Origin: Gammaproteobacteria bacterium | Lineage (GTDB): Bacteria; Pseudomonadota; Gammaproteobacteria; Enterobacterales; Alteromonadaceae | DNA: 7,623 nt | Assembly: GCA_023481025.1 (NCBI GenBank) | Contig: JAMCWV010000254.1 | Coordinates: 1 to 7,623 of the forward strand | Direction of reading: 5' to 3' | Shown here: piece after piece, positions 6,895-7,623 of the stretch | How positions within the stretch are numbered: position 1 is the stretch's first letter | How the letters are laid out: each line of letters begins with the position of its first letter | The notes under the pieces: generated by a model | Told to the model about the DNA's origin: nothing | Seen by the model: the letters and a program-made list of their open reading frames with translations, nothing else | Databases searched by the model: none | Translations under genes and position numbers: made by a program

Positions 6895-7623
6895 ATGATT
6901 CGTGTCAATGACACTACCATTGAAGAAAAATCAGTTCTGGAAGAGATGCAATATCATCCAGCAGAGAGTCAACAAGAAGCCATGAAAAAAGCAGCTGAAG
7001 CTTTGATTATTGGTGAGCTTTTCAAACAGCGCGCGAAAGAACTCGGTTTTAAAGTAGCTTCCGCCAATGCTGATGCAGCGGACCAAGACTTCGTTGAGCG
7101 TTTGATTGACAAAGAAGTCCATATTCCTGAAGCACAAGATGAAGAATGCGAGCATTACTTTCAAGCAAATCGAGAGCGTTTCACGACCTCGCCATTGTTA
7201 GAAGTTCGCCATATTTTGCTTGCAGCGGCACCGGACGACAATAAAGGTCGCATGGAAGCTTTGGCGCTGGCGGAGGAAGTGATCAAGCAATTGCAAAGCG
7301 GTGGAGATTTCGCTGGCTTGGCGCGCGGTCACTCGTCGTGCCCGTCGAAGGAAACGGGTGGTAGCTTGGGGCAACTGAGTCGCGGCCAAACCGTCCCCGA
7401 GTTTGAACGGATTGTGTTTGCCCTTGAGCCAGGCTTGTATGACTCGCCGGTGGAAAGCCGATATGGCTTTCACGTCGTTTGGGTTGAGCGCAAAGTACCG
7501 GGCCAACCGCTGGATTACAGTGCTGTGAAAACCAAAATTCGTGATTATCTAAACGAAAAGGTACGTCACAAAGCAATCGCCCAGTATATCCAAACGCTAA
7601 TTGCAGAGGCGCAAATTGAAGGG
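6895..7623 (+). CDS. Cytoplasmic PpiC/NifM-like parvulin peptidyl-prolyl isomerase (3' end cut by window edge)
   Basis: The frame stays open from ATG 6895 to the last base, giving 243 residues with no stop. Residues about 1-95 are charged and helical. Residues about 103-199 form a parvulin rotamase domain: EVRHILL (H106), HSSCPSKETGGSLGQLSRGQ (146-165), VPEFERIVFAL and YGFHVVWVE (H193). H106 and H193 match the paired parvulin histidines, and C149 lies where Pin1 has Cys113. A helical C-terminal tail begins near residue 207. There is no signal peptide or membrane anchor, unlike SurA or PpiD, so it should act in the cytoplasm. GAGAGG (6884-6889) lies 5 nt before the ATG. A gene of this type follows narI in Pseudomonas nar clusters, so help in folding nitrate reductase is plausible but is inferred from position only. 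It sits behind a terminator-like hairpin, and I see no convincing promoter of its own. The ending suggests few codons are missing. Confidence 0.9.
   Translation, partial: MIRVNDTTIEEKSVLEEMQYHPAESQQEAMKKAAEALIIGELFKQRAKELGFKVASANADAADQDFVERLIDKEVHIPEAQDEECEHYFQANRERFTTSPLLEVRHILLAAAPDDNKGRMEALALAEEVIKQLQSGGDFAGLARGHSSCPSKETGGSLGQLSRGQTVPEFERIVFALEPGLYDSPVESRYGFHVVWVERKVPGQPLDYSAVKTKIRDYLNEKVRHKAIAQYIQTLIAEAQIEG

Noticed and set aside
7198..7576. Two antisense open frames (102 and 97 codons) opposite the parvulin gene
   Set aside because: The + strand frame encodes a clear rotamase domain across the same bases. The antisense translations are Arg/His/Ser-rich, as expected of shadow frames.

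Overview
This window carries a complete respiratory nitrate reductase operon, narGHJI, all on the + strand, followed by a cytoplasmic PpiC/NifM-like peptidyl-prolyl isomerase gene that runs off the right edge. All four nar products align along their length with the E. coli NarGHI/NarJ family, and the cofactor-binding residues I checked are present. The gene order narG-narH-narJ-narI-parvulin is the one I recall from denitrifying Pseudomonas (for example P. aeruginosa narK1K2GHJI followed by a PpiC-type gene and moaA). Base composition looks balanced, near half GC by eye, with frequent TTG leucine and GAA codons. Together with the protein sequences this suggests a nitrate-respiring, possibly marine gammaproteobacterium such as an Idiomarina-type lineage. 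That assignment is an impression, not a computed result.

Layout: positions 1-33 may hold the last codons of an upstream gene whose TGA overlaps the narG ATG (ATGA). In related operons the gene at this place is often a narK nitrate/nitrite transporter. narG (30-3749) is followed by a 64-nt gap with a perfect 9-bp hairpin, then narH (3814-5349). narJ (5355-6092) and narI (6095-6778) follow with 5-nt and 2-nt gaps, as expected for translationally coupled genes. The 116-nt gap after narI holds a perfect 7-bp inverted repeat over the narI stop codon and a strong intrinsic-terminator-like hairpin. The parvulin gene (6895 to beyond 7623) comes next and probably lacks only a few C-terminal codons here.

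Function: NarI takes electrons from quinol at the periplasmic face of the inner membrane and passes them through two b haems. NarH relays them through four Fe-S clusters, and NarG reduces nitrate to nitrite at its molybdenum bis-MGD centre in the cytoplasm. NarJ is the dedicated chaperone that holds apo-NarGH until cofactor insertion and membrane docking. The parvulin has no signal peptide and so is placed to act on cytoplasmic clients, plausibly nitrate reductase assembly, although no client is shown by the sequence.

I see no mobile element, CRISPR array, RNA gene or undescribed multigene system. The points worth a second look are regulatory: the narG-narH hairpin, the NarL-like inverted heptamers at the narI end, the terminator between narI and the parvulin, and the parvulin itself.
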